Below are positions 4,544-6,003 of a stretch of 6,003 bases of DNA, in pieces (position 1 is the first letter of the stretch; each line of letters opens with the position of its first letter). Under the pieces are notes generated by a model. That model made no database searches and was not told the origin of the DNA. It saw only the letters and a list, made by a program, of their open reading frames with translations. The position numbers and the translations under genes were made by a program. This stretch comes from JAWLFI01 sp041685645. Its GTDB lineage: Bacteria; Bacteroidota; Bacteroidia; Chitinophagales; Saprospiraceae. The DNA lies in the NCBI GenBank assembly GCA_041685645.1, contig JAWLFI010000155.1:1-6003 (forward strand). The letters are read 5' to 3'.

Positions 4544-5971
4544 ATGAGAATTTTAATTTTCCTACTGGCGCTTTCCTGCACAGCGGGTATTAGCGCTCAA
4601 TCGCATTGGGCTTTTGAAGTATATGACTCAGTAAAAGAAAAGCGAATCACCGATCGATTTTCTAAGCATGAGCTCATTGAACAAATAGTAGGGGAAATGA
4701 AAGAGGTGAATGGCGTGGAAGTAAAAAAGCTCGGGCACTCCCTTGAGAAACGGGATATCTACTGTCTGAAATGGGGGCAGGGGCCTAAGAAAGTTTTAAT
4801 GTGGTCACAAATGCATGGCGATGAACCCACTGCGACTATGGCTCTGATGGACTTTTTTCAATTTTTAAAAGCTGACGGCTTATCTACCGAGTACAAAGAT
4901 AAAATTCAATCTGAGCTCACCATATACATGGTCCCCATGCTCAATCCAGATGGTGCTGAGCGCTATGAACGCCGCACTGCAGCCGGTGTAGATCTCAATC
5001 GGGATGCTCTCCGTTTACAACACCCGGAAGCTACTATTCTTAAGCATTTGGTGGATTCTTTGCAACCTGATTTTGGATTCAACCTACACGATCAGTCGGT
5101 GTATTACTCCGCCGGAGAAAGTAATCGTCCGGCCACTTTTTCCTTTTTGGCCCCGGCTTTTAATGAGTCAAAAGACATCAATGGCGATCGCACTCAGGCC
5201 ATGCAACTCATAGGGAGTATGAACGCTATTCTCCAGGAGTGGATTCCCGGACAAGTGGGTAGATATGACGACACTTTTGAGCCGCGCGCCTTTGGTGATA
5301 ACATCACTAAATGGGGAGCGGCCACCGTATTGATTGAGTGTGGAGGACTGAGTGGTGATCCTGAAAAACAAAAGATTCGAAAAATGCATTTTGGCTTGTT
5401 TTTGCATGCCTTTGAGTGCATTGCGGATAGATGTTACAGCGATTACGGTTTGATGGACTATAATTCCATTCCACCCAATCAGGGCGGCATGCATGATCTC
5501 TTATTGAAAGAGGTGAGCTGGTCTTCCTTTGGTCGGAATCTATTGCTAGATATCGCTTTCAAAAGGCAGGAATACATCGCGAGTAATGCCAAATCCGCCG
5601 GCTATGTCGGGCGGATTACAGATTTGGGAGATTTGTCAACAGCCAGGGCTTATGACAGCTATCATTTGGATGGCTATGAAGTCGCAGCTCCAAAGGAATG
5701 GCCGAAGAAGTCCACAGCGAGTAATAGTATTTGGAAGCAGGAAGAATATCGCCGGGCATTGCGCGAAGGCTTTGGGTTATTTCCAGCAAATAAGAGTAGA
5801 ATTTCGTCGACGAAACAGGAGAGTCCGATTCGTTGGATTACTCAGGGAGAAAATTATGACTGGCAGCCCTCTTATTTAGGGAACCCGACCTTTTTTCTGA
5901 GGGAAATGTCTTCCGGCGAATTGCACTACCTGGTCAATAATGGTCAAATCTACGATTTGCGGGAATTGTAG
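4544..5971 (+). CDS. Exported M14-family zinc carboxypeptidase
   Basis: The protein is 475 residues if started at the ATG at 4544. That start places a signal peptide at its N-terminus (M-R-I-L-I-F-L-L-A-L to about A18-Q19); an in-frame ATG at 4493 would add 17 polar residues that spoil it. M14 peptidases remove C-terminal residues or cleave cell-wall peptides using one zinc. All expected residues are visible: zinc ligands H91 and E94 in H-G-D-E, N-P-D-G (134-137), the substrate carboxylate binders N152 and R153 in D-L-N-R-D, the third zinc ligand H182 in N-L-H-D-Q, and the catalytic E265 in V-L-I-E-C-G-G. About 175 residues after the catalytic core (300-475) form an extra C-terminal region that I do not recognise. 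The protein should act in the periplasm or outside the cell; peptidoglycan or peptide substrates are both possible. It is the third gene of the probable lemA operon; the leader is A-rich with no Shine-Dalgarno site. Confidence 0.88.
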   Translation: MRILIFLLALSCTAGISAQSHWAFEVYDSVKEKRITDRFSKHELIEQIVGEMKEVNGVEVKKLGHSLEKRDIYCLKWGQGPKKVLMWSQMHGDEPTATMALMDFFQFLKADGLSTEYKDKIQSELTIYMVPMLNPDGAERYERRTAAGVDLNRDALRLQHPEATILKHLVDSLQPDFGFNLHDQSVYYSAGESNRPATFSFLAPAFNESKDINGDRTQAMQLIGSMNAILQEWIPGQVGRYDDTFEPRAFGDNITKWGAATVLIECGGLSGDPEKQKIRKMHFGLFLHAFECIADRCYSDYGLMDYNSIPPNQGGMHDLLLKEVSWSSFGRNLLLDIAFKRQEYIASNAKSAGYVGRITDLGDLSTARAYDSYHLDGYEVAAPKEWPKKSTASNSIWKQEEYRRALREGFGLFPANKSRISSTKQESPIRWITQGENYDWQPSYLGNPTFFLREMSSGELHYLVNNGQIYDLREL

Positions 5972-6003
5972 GCTTAAAGGGAGCTTTGTGGATAAATCCC
6001 AGA

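Noticed and set aside
5004..5879. Several open frames (69-108 aa) on both strands inside the M14 peptidase gene
   Set aside because: They overlap the catalytic-domain codons and the C-terminal region of an intact gene; no independent signals.
5972..6003. Possible terminator or next gene start after the M14 gene
   Set aside because: Only 32 bases remain; AGGGA/TCCC-like complementarity is too short and no T tract is visible before the window ends.

Overview
This 6 kb window looks like ordinary chromosome from a member of the Bacteroidota. Four things point there. A TAnnTTTG promoter element lies 22-23 nt before the ATG of two genes, and one of these also has a TTTG box at the expected upstream distance. 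Leaders are A/T-rich with little Shine-Dalgarno character. The window carries a LemA + DUF3137 pair. It also carries an outer-membrane barrel protein of a type I associate with this phylum. The base composition is moderate and fairly even among the genes, with one GC-rich island inside an intergenic repeat.

Layout: (1) Positions 1-1085 (+) hold the end of a serine O-acetyltransferase gene, whose stop overlaps the start of cysM (O-acetylserine sulfhydrylase B) by 10 bp. Together these two enzymes make cysteine from serine. (2) Positions 1086-1332 are a convergent spacer with only weak inverted repeats. (3) Positions 1333-2463 (-) encode a predicted exported beta-barrel outer-membrane protein with a recognisable promoter (2486-2517). 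(4) Positions 2464-2930 are a divergent intergenic region. It holds a 234-236 bp MITE-like element (about 2638-2873) with 15-bp perfect terminal inverted repeats, a possible 4-bp target duplication (TTTA), a GC-rich internal hairpin and short tandem duplications. A 49-codon reading frame runs across most of it. (5) Positions 2931-5971 (+) are a probable operon: lemA, a DUF3137 membrane protein, then an exported M14-family zinc carboxypeptidase. Gaps are small (26 and 57 nt) and I see no terminator between the genes.

How the genes work together: the cysteine pair is a clear two-step pathway. The LemA and DUF3137 genes are a familiar conserved pair of membrane-anchored proteins of unknown biochemical role. 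The M14 peptidase behind them would be exported, so the set may act at the inner membrane or periplasm, but this is inference from position. The barrel gene has its own promoter on the opposite strand.

I see no CRISPR array, RNA gene, transposase, toxin-antitoxin pair or defence system. The least explained object is the intergenic inverted-repeat element and its relation to the lemA promoter.
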